Shown here: one piece after another, positions 16,111 to 23,985 of the stretch
How the letters are laid out: every line of letters begins with the position of its first letter
Numbering within the stretch: position 1 is the first letter of the stretch
NCBI GenBank assembly: GCA_030444405.1
Contig: JARFPM010000005.1
Coordinates: forward strand, 1-64,000
Direction: 5' to 3'
Origin: Nitrospira sp.
GTDB lineage: Bacteria > Nitrospirota > Nitrospiria > Nitrospirales > Nitrospiraceae
Length of the DNA: 64,000 nucleotides
The notes under the pieces: model-generated
Database searches by the model: none
Told to the model about the DNA's origin: nothing
Seen by the model: only the letters and a program-made list of their open reading frames with translations
Translations under genes and position numbers: made by a program

Positions 16111-17286
16111 CTAGGACTGAGGAAGTGAGAGGATTTGTACGGGTGTGCCGTCGTGTACCAGATCTTTACCGGAGACGATGACATGCTCATCACCCGTTAA
16201 ACCTTTGATGACTTCTACGCGGTTGGCGCTACGCGCACCGATCTCGACATCGATCCGCCTTGCCTTCCCCTCTTGAACCACGTAGACATACTGGGTCTCT
16301 TCCAGCCGACTGACGGCATCAATGGGAATCTGCAACACTTGGGGATGGGTTCCCACCATCACCTCGACTCGGGCAAACATCCCCCCTTTTAATCGGCGAT
16401 CCCTATTGGGTAAGTCGATTTCCACTGTCATGGTACGTGTCGCGCGATTCAGGGCCTGGACGATACGCGTGACGGTTCCTTCGAACACTTGATCTGGATA
16501 CGCTTCGGCACGGAGCTCTGTCTTTTGGCCTACCTTCACCAGCGAAATGTCTCGCTCGACGACTTCGATCAGCACACGGACCGTATTGATGTCGTGCAGG
16601 CTCATGATGCCCCGTGACATGGTCGAGGTGCTTGCAGTTGCGCTGCTTACATAGGCCCCGGTATCTAAATTTCGTTCTGCGATATAGCCGGGAAATGGGG
16701 CTCGGATAAAAGAATAGGCTAAGTTAGTCTCCGCCTGGGCCAGGGCAACCTCCATTTGGTTGACCTGTGCTTGTAGGGATTCCTGTGCTGCTCTGGCAGC
16801 GTCAAAGTTGACCTGCGCGTTATCCAGATCTTGCTGTGAGACAAATTGGTCTTTGATGAGGGTCTGCATGCGATCGAACGTAAGCTTGGCGTTGCGAACT
16901 ACAGCATCCTGTTGTGAGACCTTCGCCTTGGCGGCTGAAAGGTTGGCTTTTGCCTGATTGACGGCATGTTGATAGTCGGTATGATCGATTTCAACGAGTA
17001 ACTGATTAGCCCTGACAAAATCGCCCTTATCGACATGCAGTTTGGCGATGTATCCATCGACCCTTGAGAAGATATTGACGACTTGATTGGGTGTGATGTC
17101 CGCTGTGTAGGCGAGACGAATATCGAGATTCTGTCGTAGCGGGGACACAATGCCTACCGTAATCAGCCGTGCCTTCTTCGTGTCGGCTTTGGCACCTGTG
17201 CTCAGGCGAAAGACTACAAGAGCCATGATCCCAAAGAAGATGACAACCCCAAAGACTACAAATGGATGTTGGACGAATCGACTCAT
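16111..17286 (-). CDS. RND periplasmic adaptor subunit (MFP)
   Basis: The 391-residue protein starts with an uncleaved-looking membrane anchor ('PFVVFGVVIFFGIMALVVF') and then follows the membrane-fusion order: a lipoyl half ('VDGYIAKLHVDKGDFV'), a long alpha-hairpin rich in Ala and Gln ('QAKANLSAAKAKVSQQDAVV' region), the second lipoyl half ('APFPGYIAERNLDTGAYV'), a beta-barrel and a membrane-proximal domain. It bridges the RND pump to an outer-membrane channel. It is the middle gene of a tetR-like/adaptor/pump unit; the gap to the pump is 109 bases and contains degenerate repeat-like sequence. Confidence 0.92.
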   Translation of the reverse strand: MSRFVQHPFVVFGVVIFFGIMALVVFRLSTGAKADTKKARLITVGIVSPLRQNLDIRLAYTADITPNQVVNIFSRVDGYIAKLHVDKGDFVRANQLLVEIDHTDYQHAVNQAKANLSAAKAKVSQQDAVVRNAKLTFDRMQTLIKDQFVSQQDLDNAQVNFDAARAAQESLQAQVNQMEVALAQAETNLAYSFIRAPFPGYIAERNLDTGAYVSSATASTSTMSRGIMSLHDINTVRVLIEVVERDISLVKVGQKTELRAEAYPDQVFEGTVTRIVQALNRATRTMTVEIDLPNRDRRLKGGMFARVEVMVGTHPQVLQIPIDAVSRLEETQYVYVVQEGKARRIDVEIGARSANRVEVIKGLTGDEHVIVSGKDLVHDGTPVQILSLPQS

Positions 17287-17300
17287 GGTGCGTCTGTCAC

Positions 17301-17945
17301 CTACGAGTTCGGCGACTGCCGGACGAGCCCACTGAGAAAAAGAGAAACATATTCGCCCACCGTTGCTTCATGGGACAGGTGCATGGGTAATCCGAAGATG
17401 TCGTGCAGTAGCCGATGGTGGAATATGACACCGAAAAAGGCTCTGGCGGCAAGCACTGGATCGACCGGACGGAAAGCGCCATCCTCGATGCGTCGGCGAA
17501 GGTAGCCGGCGAGCAGATCGTGAAAGACTCGATAGTGCTGCAGAAAAACATGTTGGACAGCTCATGCCCTTCCAAGGCACTGAAAAGGAGTAGGCGAAGC
17601 AACGTTGGATCTGCCCCCTTTCTGATTCGATAGCTGGCGAGCAACGTGAAGAGCCGCTCATCATCTCGCTTCTTGGTCGCTTCTTCGACGGCTTCTCGCA
17701 ACCCGGAGTATTGAGCCTTTTCTGAAAGAATTGCGGTGTACAGTGCATGCTTGGTCGGAAAGTGTTTGAAGAGCAGTGCTTCACTGACACCAGAAGCCTT
17801 GGCGATTTGTTTAGTGGTCGTTCCGGTAAAGTCGTTTGCGGCAAACAACGATGTCGCAGCGCTGATCAGGCTGGCCTGCCGCTCATGACCTGAGGTTCGT
17901 GACGGTTGATGCCGTTGACGAGAAGAAGTTCTTGCTCTATTTCAT
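17301..17945 (-). pseudogene. TetR-family regulator broken by two one-base frameshifts
   Basis: A complete TetR protein of about 215 residues can be read if two homopolymer changes are allowed. ATG 17945 is followed by AAATAG; with one A fewer it continues in frame to 'SGHERQASLISAATSLFAANDF' and the helix-turn-helix 'TTTKQIAKASGVSEALLFKHF'. After 'ALEGHELSNMFF' the frame is lost at a five-T run near 17546-17550; one more T gives 'LQHYRVFHDLLAGYLRRRI' to 'FLSGLVRQSPNS' and a TAG at 17301. It directly precedes the adaptor and pump genes, so it is their likely former repressor. Either it is a real pseudogene or the two indels are sequencing errors. Confidence 0.75.
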
Positions 17946-17976
17946 GGCGAGTAAGTAGCCACTCACCACAAATTAG

Positions 17977-18000
17977 CATGATGCTTATCATGATGCTTAT
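17977..18000. promoter_or_regulatory. Probable TetR operator: tandem 12-bp repeat with internal palindrome
   Basis: CATGATGCTTAT occurs twice in perfect tandem (17977-17988 and 17989-18000). Within it CATGAT-GCTT-ATCATG forms a perfect inverted repeat. It sits 32 bases upstream of the ATG of the TetR-type gene that heads the efflux unit, the usual place for an autoregulatory operator. Confidence 0.6.
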
Positions 18001-18160
18001 ATGGAAGACAAGGTGGGATCGATTATTGGAGTCGAACGGGTGAGGGTACGGAGGCCAAAGAACCAGGCGGAGCATTCTGGGGTTTTTTGTGGGCGACTAG
18101 AGCCAGTAACCAAGGTCTGGCATTCCCGACCTGGCCGTGATTGTCGGGTCAGCGAACCGA

Positions 18161-18544
18161 CTAGGCTTGGCCAACCGATTGGGCGCGGAGAAACGACCGC
18201 ATCCGATCGCCATCTCGTAGGCTCACTTCCTTCAGTTCGACACCAAACAGAGATCCCGCCGTCCAGGCGACCGTCGCTTCCAAAACGAACAGGGGTTCCT
18301 CGTCGTCCGGGAGATATAAAAACAAGGTCAACTCCATGCCGATATTGACAGGACAATTTCCACGAATACCCAACCCGCCTTCGGATAGGTCAACAGAGCT
18401 ACCGTCTCCAATGAGAACCCCGTCCCCATTGATTCCTGAGTACATAAGGCCGAGCGAGACACAAGTTCTTCTCATCCTGCGGCGCTCAATCGAATGAGAT
18501 GAGTAAGGCGCTTCTGACCGTCTCAAGTGCTTCATCTGTCTCAT
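18161..18544 (-). CDS. PilZ domain protein (2)
   Basis: From ATG 18544 the product is 127 residues. An AGGAGG site seven bases before this ATG decides the start against a frame open to 18793. The RxxxR motif is in 'ERRRMRR' and the DxSxxG motif is 'DLSEGG', so c-di-GMP binding is expected. It lies 46 bases downstream of another PilZ gene on the same strand, and the two proteins share the phrase 'GMELxLFLxLPD', which marks them as a tandem duplication. Confidence 0.85.
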   Translation of the reverse strand: MRQMKHLRRSEAPYSSHSIERRRMRRTCVSLGLMYSGINGDGVLIGDGSSVDLSEGGLGIRGNCPVNIGMELTLFLYLPDDEEPLFVLEATVAWTAGSLFGVELKEVSLRDGDRMRSFLRAQSVGQA

Positions 18545-18590
18545 CTTTATACCTCCTGGTCCTATACCCATTGTAAATCGATTGATCCTC

Positions 18591-18959
18591 TCAGCCGTGA
18601 CCAGCCAAGCACTCGAGCCAAATTGGCTCTTTGTGCCTTGCCCCACGCAGTTCCACTCCAAATCGGCGGCCATTGATCCAAGAGACGTGTGCCTGAGGGA
18701 TACACAGTGTTTCGCGTGTATCCGGCAACTCAAGAAATAGTGCCAGTTCCATTCCAGGTTTAAGATCCCGCCCGCCCTGAAGACCAAACCCATGACGACT
18801 GAGGTCTAAAATTCTTGCGTGGCCCATGATAATCTTGTCTTCATCCGATCCAGAGTACCGGACTTTGAATTGGCCACTGATTCGCGGTTCCTTACGTCGC
18901 TCCTTTTCAGGCTTATCGTTCCCAGCGGATGAGTTGGATCCGGATCTCCACAAGCTCAT
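18591..18959 (-). CDS. PilZ domain protein (3)
   Basis: A 122-residue PilZ protein. After a charged 20-residue leader come 'ERRKEPRISG' (RxxxR) and 'DLSRHGFG' (DxSxxG), both intact, then 'GMELALFLELPDT', shared with the next PilZ gene. Predicted cytoplasmic c-di-GMP receptor. It probably starts a two-gene transcript with that paralogue. Confidence 0.87.
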   Translation of the reverse strand: MSLWRSGSNSSAGNDKPEKERRKEPRISGQFKVRYSGSDEDKIIMGHARILDLSRHGFGLQGGRDLKPGMELALFLELPDTRETLCIPQAHVSWINGRRFGVELRGARHKEPIWLECLAGHG

Positions 18960-19245
18960 ATGATTCTTGCCTCCCGAGTTGTCAGTCTGTACAAGCGTTT
19001 CCCGTATTTGGAGATTTCGTATGGATGAAGACTAGCGCTGAATGTCAACCTTGCCTTCCCACCAGATGAGGGGGCGCGCCCAATCCAGAAGGGGGTGAGT
19101 CAAATTGACAATAAATCCATATGTTATGTAACTGCTTGAAGGGTGCCTGGTTCTGAACTCGGTATGTGAGGTCTTAGGAGTTGATGGGCGTTTTAAGCTC
19201 GTTCGTGAAAAGGATCGTGGCAATTAGGAGGGGGCAGGGGCCGGA

Positions 19246-19647
19246 CTACATAAGTCGGAATCGAGTTCGTTGATCGCTCACGGTGTGGTGGGAGATGCTT
19301 TTCCAAATGAAAGATTGCAGCCGCTTTCGATGGTCTTGGCTCAGATCCATGAATCGGACAGAAAACTGACAACCAGACACCCACACAACAAGCGCCGATT
19401 TCAATAAAATTTGGGGTAATCCATCGGGAAGTGCAATGGTAAGGGTCAATAATGTTCCGCGCGTCACCGGGCGGTCGCTGATGACGTGGCAACCAGAAAC
19501 AGATATGTTTTTCGTGAGTCCTTCACCTTGGTGAGGCTGAGTCGGAACTTCACCGACATAACGTACTCGACACGTGATAGCGACACGTTCGGCAAAACGG
19601 TTATCTAAAGGTGCATAGGATTTTCGGCCACTCATCGTAAGTTTCAT
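19246..19647 (-). CDS. PilZ domain protein (4)
   Basis: A 133-residue PilZ protein. 'RFAER' supplies RxxxR and 'NISVSG' supplies NxSxxG. The domain ends near residue 115, followed by a basic tail. It is on the same strand as the two PilZ genes at 18.2-19.0 kb, separated by 286 bases that hold no gene I can support. Confidence 0.82.
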   Translation of the reverse strand: MKLTMSGRKSYAPLDNRFAERVAITCRVRYVGEVPTQPHQGEGLTKNISVSGCHVISDRPVTRGTLLTLTIALPDGLPQILLKSALVVWVSGCQFSVRFMDLSQDHRKRLQSFIWKSISHHTVSDQRTRFRLM

Positions 19648-19781
19648 TATGATAGCTTCGTTTGGAATATTTTTCTAATCAATTCAGCAATGTAGCTTGG
19701 TCATGAAAAACGACCTGATGCGTCACCTTTAAAGAATATTCCTGGTGGCGAGGGAGACTAGCTACCGTAGGATGAAGGGAA

Positions 19782-21461
19782 TTACTGTCGAATCTTGGCC
19801 CAGGCGGTTTGATACTCTTCGAAGGAATCGACTTCCATCCATCCCTTAAAAATCGGTATGGCCTGGATGCGATAGCCCTGGTCAATCAGTTCTTGCAGCA
19901 TATCGGTGAAAGATGCCTTGGCAAGGCTTGCGGACTCATGGAACGGGGATGAATGATGCTGTTTCTGGGCTGTGTGATAGCACTCGCGAAGAGCCTGGGT
20001 GCCCTTCTCTGAGAACATGGCCATGCCGATGAATTCACCATGCGTCAGTTCGTGCGGAAGTTGCTGGCCAATCTTAACCACCTGGTGCTCACCTTCTGGC
20101 ATCACAAATCGCGACAAATAACTTTTGCCGGGTGGGGCGGCCAGTGAGACAAGATCCGGGTTAAGATGGGTCGGCTGGGCATTCCGTTGTTCCTGATCAA
20201 GCCAGGCCAGATCGACAACTAGAGCAATGTCGGCGGGACACTTAAGCAACTTTTCAAGAATCGAGGTATCAAAGATGATATCGCCGTACAAGACGATGGT
20301 TCTCCCTGTTAACTCATTTTCGGCACAGAAGAGCGAAACGAGCTCGCCGGTTTCCTCGTAACGATCATTGTCGTAGTAGCGGATATTGGGGAGCGAGATC
20401 GCCTCCTTTTTGTACCCGCGAACCAAAGCAATTTCCTTGATGTCGCATTCGTTGAGTGCGCTGATCTGGCGATCGAGGATCGTTTTCCCTTTAATGTCGA
20501 GCAAACACTTCGGCTTATCCTCGATCAACGGCAGGAGCTGTTTCTCGAATCCAGCGGCGGCGATAATCGCGGTAATTCGTTCGCTTCCCACCGGCAGGAA
20601 CTGTTTCTCGTCTTGCTCCATTTGCGGAACACCGACAATGTCATACACTTCTGGTAGCGTGACGATTCTGTCATTTGCTGCTCCGGGGCGCGTGTCCTTC
20701 TTGATGAGATCCAGCGTGTCTGTCATCGCACGAATGGCCGCCCGTACCGGTTGGTTGGCATAGATGATGATCTTTGCCCCGGCTTCTTCCATCTCCATCG
20801 CGGTGGTCTGGTCGAAAATCGTTGGAACCACAACCAGCGGGACGCGCCCGGACCACAATTTGTACACGGCCTTCAGTTCGTCAAACTTTTTCGATTTCGA
20901 ATGGATCAGGATTGCGTCGGCGCCCGCCTCTGCATAGGCTTCAGCCCGCTTCAGCGCTTCTTCCTGACCCCAACCCGCGATGAGGGCCTCGGTTCTGGCG
21001 ATGACCATGAACTCTGGGAAAATCTGAGCCGCTTTCGCCGCTCGAATCTTGCCGCAATGCTCTTCAATGGGAATCAATTCCCGTCGAACGCCCGCGTAAA
21101 AACTGCAGCGCTTTGGATAGACGTTGTCTTCAATGCAAATAGCAGCCACGCCGGCCCGCTCACGGTCGGTGACGGTCCGCATGACATTCAGCGCGTTGCC
21201 ATATCCGGTGTCGCAATCTGCGATCACAGGAATACTTACAGCCTCAACGATATTCCGTTCGACATCGAGCTGCTCACTGGAGGTAATAAAGCTGGCGTCG
21301 GGAATGCATTTCAGGGAAGCCGAGATGGCAAAGCCACTGGCCCAGACACCATCGAAGCCTGCGCGCTCGATCAGGCGCGCACTCAATGCGTCGTGGGCAC
21401 CGACGACCTTCAACGCGCCAGGTTTTTTTAATGCGGTACGAAGTTTCGCAGCGTTTGTCAT
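19782..21461 (-). CDS. pepM: Phosphoenolpyruvate mutase fused to a nucleotidyltransferase domain
   Basis: The N-terminal 290 or so residues of this 559-residue protein form a PEP mutase/isocitrate-lyase-type barrel: 'GFDGVWASGF', metal-binding 'DCDTGYG', 'ARTEALIAGWG' and 'ADAILIHSKS'. PEP mutase makes phosphonopyruvate, the C-P bond step of phosphonate synthesis. The loop motif EDKx5NS reads EDNVYPKRCS (residues 111-120), so the Lys and Asn are changed. From about residue 310 a sugar-nucleotidyltransferase-like domain follows ('AIIAAAGFEKQLLPLIEDKPK', 'LYGDIIFD', 'MEVDSFEEY'); its GxGxRL signature is degenerate. ATG 21461 is preferred to 21527 because the domain begins right after it. It is divergent from the ppd operon. 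Confidence 0.85.
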   Translation of the reverse strand: MTNAAKLRTALKKPGALKVVGAHDALSARLIERAGFDGVWASGFAISASLKCIPDASFITSSEQLDVERNIVEAVSIPVIADCDTGYGNALNVMRTVTDRERAGVAAICIEDNVYPKRCSFYAGVRRELIPIEEHCGKIRAAKAAQIFPEFMVIARTEALIAGWGQEEALKRAEAYAEAGADAILIHSKSKKFDELKAVYKLWSGRVPLVVVPTIFDQTTAMEMEEAGAKIIIYANQPVRAAIRAMTDTLDLIKKDTRPGAANDRIVTLPEVYDIVGVPQMEQDEKQFLPVGSERITAIIAAAGFEKQLLPLIEDKPKCLLDIKGKTILDRQISALNECDIKEIALVRGYKKEAISLPNIRYYDNDRYEETGELVSLFCAENELTGRTIVLYGDIIFDTSILEKLLKCPADIALVVDLAWLDQEQRNAQPTHLNPDLVSLAAPPGKSYLSRFVMPEGEHQVVKIGQQLPHELTHGEFIGMAMFSEKGTQALRECYHTAQKQHHSSPFHESASLAKASFTDMLQELIDQGYRIQAIPIFKGWMEVDSFEEYQTAWAKIRQ

Positions 21462-21533
21462 AACGGGCCTCACATGATGCGAAAGGGCACAGCCTATTGT
21501 CAACGGAAAGTTTGGAGTATCACCCATCCGCAG

Positions 21534-22061
21534 TCAGAAGACTGTCGCGGAAGTACCATCCAATAGTTTTTCAGGAAGCGTCAGGCTTTCAAAAAATATG
21601 ATGCCGCGATCAGGCCCAGCCTCGAATCGCAACGTCACTTCCGTAAGAAAGCCATGCCAGGCATAAACTTTCACCGGGCCGACTGCGATTTGCCCTGGTG
21701 TTCGGTCGAGCGGACCATACGTGGATTGGAGGTAGGTCAGGATTTTCTCATGAGTCTCTTCCCCCCTGTAGCGGACCGTCACGCGGCCAAACTTCTTCTC
21801 AAACGTCGTAAACCGTATCGAATCCACCTCGGTCGTGCCTAGTAAAGGCGGTCGTCCATTCCGTTCATAAATCTGTAAGCGGCCAGCATCCTCAATTTTT
21901 GCGAAGCGTTCCCCTTCAGACAAGATTGTCCCCCAGGGAATGTCTTCGAATCCGTTCGGATCGTTTACGATAGGAACGCCAAATGCGGAAGGTGATGAGT
22001 CTAAGAGGCAAAGTATGACGATCGCCGCTCGCGTGACCCGCTCAGAGAGAAACGCATTCAT
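21534..22061 (-). CDS. Exported protein, paralogue of the upstream gene (A)
   Basis: A 175-residue protein with an N-terminal signal peptide ('AAIVILCLLDSSPSAFG'). The mature part shares with its neighbour the order 'NDPxGFxDIPWGTxLS', a variable middle, 'RVTVRYRGEETHEKILTYLQSTYGPLDRTPGQ' and 'FEAGPDRGIIFFES'. This layout recalls small periplasmic proteins that check a ligand in a hydrophobic groove, but no family is recognised. It starts five bases after the stop of its paralogue and lies 72 bases before pepM on the same strand, so the three are probably one transcript. Confidence 0.7.
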   Translation of the reverse strand: MNAFLSERVTRAAIVILCLLDSSPSAFGVPIVNDPNGFEDIPWGTILSEGERFAKIEDAGRLQIYERNGRPPLLGTTEVDSIRFTTFEKKFGRVTVRYRGEETHEKILTYLQSTYGPLDRTPGQIAVGPVKVYAWHGFLTEVTLRFEAGPDRGIIFFESLTLPEKLLDGTSATVF

Positions 22062-22065
22062 CGAA

Positions 22066-22596
22066 CTACTCTGCGGAATCGGTAATGTAGTCATTGAACC
22101 GTGGTGCGAGCGTGCGACTATCGATGAAAATGTAACCGCGCTCTGTACCGGCCTGATATGTCAGGTTGATTTCGGTCTCGGTCCCGCGCCAGTTGTATTG
22201 CTGGGTGAGTCCTCGCGCCATCTGTCCGGGAACGCGCTCCAGCCGACCGAAGCGGCTTTCCAAGAAGCCCAGCACCCGCCGATGAACGTAGTCCCCGTGA
22301 TACCGAATGATGACACGCGCGAATTGGTCGTCCACCGAGACATAGAGGACGCTGGTCATCTCGGTTCCCGCAAATGACGACGGCTCTGTCTTGCGGAGAT
22401 ATTCGACGATATGCGGACTCGCTCGCATCGGTTCCAGGTCGTGATGCGAAGATAAGGAAGTTCCCCAAGGAATATCGTGAAATCCCTTGGGGTCATTGGT
22501 CATGGAAACAGCCCATACTGAACCGGCAGCAATCACGATCGCGATCATCAGGACCAACGACCAAACATGGGATGCTGGTTTGAGGGGATCTATCAT
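22066..22596 (-). CDS. Exported protein, paralogue of the downstream gene (B)
   Basis: A 176-residue protein with a hydrophobic leader ('VWSLVLMIAIVIAAGSVWA') and the same core as the next gene: 'NDPKGFHDIPWGTSLS', 'RVIIRYHGDYVHRRVLGFLESRFGRLERVPGQ' region and 'AGTERGYIFIDS'. ATG 22596 places the leader near the N-terminus; a frame open from 22644 would add sixteen residues. It heads the minus-strand unit that ends with pepM and is divergent from the ppd genes. Function unknown. Confidence 0.7.
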   Translation of the reverse strand: MIDPLKPASHVWSLVLMIAIVIAAGSVWAVSMTNDPKGFHDIPWGTSLSSHHDLEPMRASPHIVEYLRKTEPSSFAGTEMTSVLYVSVDDQFARVIIRYHGDYVHRRVLGFLESRFGRLERVPGQMARGLTQQYNWRGTETEINLTYQAGTERGYIFIDSRTLAPRFNDYITDSAE

Positions 22597-22676
22597 CTCT
22601 GCCGGCGGATCGGACCACAGCCGTGTTGGCAGTAACGCTAACATGCGAATGAAGTCAACTCAACTGCGGATCTTTC

Positions 22677-22706
22677 TTGAGAACCTCGCAGGGCGTATCT
22701 TATAAT
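22677..22706 (+). promoter_or_regulatory. Sigma70-type promoter of the phosphonate operon
   Basis: TTGAGA (22677-22682) and a perfect TATAAT (22701-22706) are 18 bases apart. The GTG start of the decarboxylase alpha gene follows 49 bases downstream. Confidence 0.65.
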
Positions 22707-22754
22707 GCGCCGGTTTTGGCGGGCAGGTGTCAATATTCCAGGGGGAAACTCCCA

Positions 22755-23252
22755 GTGATTGAAAGCGACGTCTTCGTGCAAGCCATGCAGGACATGGGGG
22801 TCAATTTTTTCACCGGCGTACCGGATTCGATCCTGGGCGGGATCATCGCGGAACTCATGAATCGCCGGCTCTATACCTCCGCGGTTCGGGAGGATGAAGC
22901 GGTCGGGATGGCTGCGGGCGCGTACATGGCTGGAAAAACACCCGCCGTGCTCATGCAGAATTCAGGACTCGGCACCTCTCTCAATACACTCATTTCTCTA
23001 AATATGATTTATAAACAACCCTGCATACTGATTGTTTCATGGCGAGGTCAAGGTGGGAAGGATGCTCCCGAACATTTGGTAATGGGAGAAGTGATGCCGC
23101 AATTGCTCGATACCGTCAAAATCCCGCATCGTACATTGACCGAAAAAACGGCCATCGAAGATTTCAGGTGGGTAGCTGAGACGTTTATGAAGCAGCGGAT
23201 TCCTGTGGCCTTGTTCATTACTAAGGGCGTGGTCAAGGGGTTGCATCCATGA
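22755..23252 (+). CDS. ppd: Phosphonopyruvate decarboxylase, alpha subunit (TPP enzyme N-domain)
   Basis: This 165-residue protein is the PYR half of a thiamine diphosphate decarboxylase. 'GVPDSILGGIIAEL', the cofactor-activating Glu in 'REDEAVGMAAGAYMAG' and 'NSGLGTSLNTLISL' are typical of phosphonopyruvate and sulfopyruvate decarboxylases. With PepM and an AEP transaminase nearby, conversion of phosphonopyruvate to phosphonoacetaldehyde is the likely role; this step pulls the unfavourable mutase reaction forward. The enzyme is split in two genes, as in ComD/ComE. GTG 22755 follows AGGGGGAAA; the frame open from 22677 covers the promoter and is not used. Confidence 0.85.
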   Translation: MIESDVFVQAMQDMGVNFFTGVPDSILGGIIAELMNRRLYTSAVREDEAVGMAAGAYMAGKTPAVLMQNSGLGTSLNTLISLNMIYKQPCILIVSWRGQGGKDAPEHLVMGEVMPQLLDTVKIPHRTLTEKTAIEDFRWVAETFMKQRIPVALFITKGVVKGLHP

Positions 23253-23830
23253 GGCCCGAACAAGGTACATTGATCAGCCGAGCGCAGGCCATGGCCGCCT
23301 TGCTGGAGTTGCTGACCGATCAGCCCGTCATTATCTGCAACGGGTTTCCCTCGCGCGAGGCGCACAAGATCGCGGATCGTCCCACCCATTTCTACATGAT
23401 CGGTTCCATGGGGAATGCCCCGGCCATCGCGCTCGGTGTTGCACTCGCAAAGCCGAATAAACAGGTGGTAACCTTCGATGGCGACGGGAATGTGTTAATG
23501 GGAATGGGCACACTCGCCACGGTCGGTGCGTTGAAACCAAAAAACTTCATTCACGTAGTATTCGACAATGAAGTATACGGAACGACCGGGAACCAGCCCA
23601 CGATCTCAAACGTGGTGCCGTTGGAGAAAGTGGCGAAGTCGGCGGGCTACGTGAATGTGGAACGAGTACTTGATCGCGACGATCTCGTCTACGAGTTCAA
23701 GGACATGCTGAAGAAAGCTGGACCCAGCATGTTGCTCATCAAGGTAAACGAATTTGTGGAAGATGCCGGTCGCGTCCTGCACGATCCGCCGGACATCACC
23801 CACCGGTTCATGAAGGCGATCGAGGGATAG
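23249..23830 (+). CDS. Phosphonopyruvate decarboxylase, beta subunit (TPP-binding domain)
   Basis: The 193-residue partner carries the thiamine diphosphate motif 'GDGNVLMGMGTLATVGALKP' continuing to the Asn of 'FDNEVYG', and the common 'SMGNAPAIALGVAL' stretch. It overlaps the alpha gene by four bases (ATGA), which implies coupled translation and equal amounts of the two subunits. A sulfopyruvate decarboxylase role is the alternative, but the transaminase that follows favours phosphonates. Confidence 0.87.
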   Translation: MRPEQGTLISRAQAMAALLELLTDQPVIICNGFPSREAHKIADRPTHFYMIGSMGNAPAIALGVALAKPNKQVVTFDGDGNVLMGMGTLATVGALKPKNFIHVVFDNEVYGTTGNQPTISNVVPLEKVAKSAGYVNVERVLDRDDLVYEFKDMLKKAGPSMLLIKVNEFVEDAGRVLHDPPDITHRFMKAIEG

Positions 23831-23985
23831 GGGCGCGACGAGCTTCCTGTGTGCTCGCCTATCGTGCACGACTCGGGCAAGACGGAGTCTCGGCGACGTG
23901 GGATAAGGCGGGCGGAATGAGCGTGCTCGGTCAATGGGCGCAATGAGAGGAAGCTCATCATGCTCACTGAGAAAAGGAGAGAAGA

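Noticed and set aside
22597-22644. Longer N-terminus for the exported paralogue B
   Set aside because: It would bury the signal peptide; ATG 22596 fits better.
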